Source: Chryseobacterium gleum (GTDB lineage: Bacteria > Bacteroidota > Bacteroidia > Flavobacteriales_D > Crocinitomicaceae). Taken from it: a DNA stretch of 6,350 bases. Positions 6,316-6,350 of the stretch are shown one piece after another. The position numbers and the translations under genes were made by a program. Positions within the stretch are counted from its first letter, which is position 1; the number at the start of each line of letters is the position of its first letter. Under the pieces are notes generated by a model that did no database searches, had not been told where the DNA came from, and saw only the letters and a program-made list of their open reading frames with translations. The stretch covers positions 1 through 6,350 of the forward strand of contig CALPSU020000150.1 in assembly GCA_943326315.2 (NCBI GenBank), written 5' to 3'.

Positions 6316-6350
6316 AATTTATAGATTTAATAATTAAAACATTTTTACAA

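Noticed and set aside
1..6350. Defence system, mobile element, CRISPR array or phage module
   Set aside because: No transposase, integrase, nuclease, toxin or repeat-spacer pattern is seen. The recognisable genes are core metabolism, tRNA modification and nutrient uptake.

Overview
The window looks like part of an AT-rich genome from the Bacteroidota, most likely the class Flavobacteriia. The signs are a dihydroorotase carrying the DDQVHFREPG signature I associate with that phylum, a FecA-like TonB-dependent receptor typical of these bacteria, A-rich leaders with no clear Shine-Dalgarno sequences, and a promoter fitting the Bacteroidota pattern (TTG, about 20 nt, TAnnTTTG). This assignment rests on sequence impression and remembered family features, not on a search.

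Every supported gene is on the minus strand, so transcription runs from high to low coordinates. In that order: an 84-aa two-helix membrane protein of unknown function (6061-6315); a 53-bp gap; a 52-aa two-helix membrane protein (5849-6007); a 280-aa cytosolic protein with four CxxC pairs (5004-5846); BioA of biotin synthesis (3720-4991); a Sua5-type threonylcarbamoyl-AMP synthase for the tRNA t6A modification (2783-3739); and dihydroorotase of pyrimidine synthesis (1430-2782). From the 52-aa gene to the dihydroorotase, junctions are 2 bp, 12 bp, a 20-bp overlap and 0 bp, so this is probably one transcript with translational coupling, although the products belong to unrelated pathways.

After the dihydroorotase there is an 86-bp gap and then the first 447 codons of an outer-membrane TonB-dependent receptor that runs off the left edge. 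The gap is the most information-rich non-coding DNA here. It holds a plausible promoter and two matching 7-1-7 inverted repeats that look like binding sites for a Fur-family regulator. One lies exactly between the -33 and -7 elements, and the other starts 3 bp past the dihydroorotase stop codon. The simplest reading is a metal-repressed uptake receptor placed downstream of a housekeeping operon.

No tRNA, rRNA, CRISPR array, insertion sequence or phage signature is visible, and I see no clear evidence of a new multi-gene system. The least understood parts are the CxxC protein and the two small membrane proteins upstream of it.
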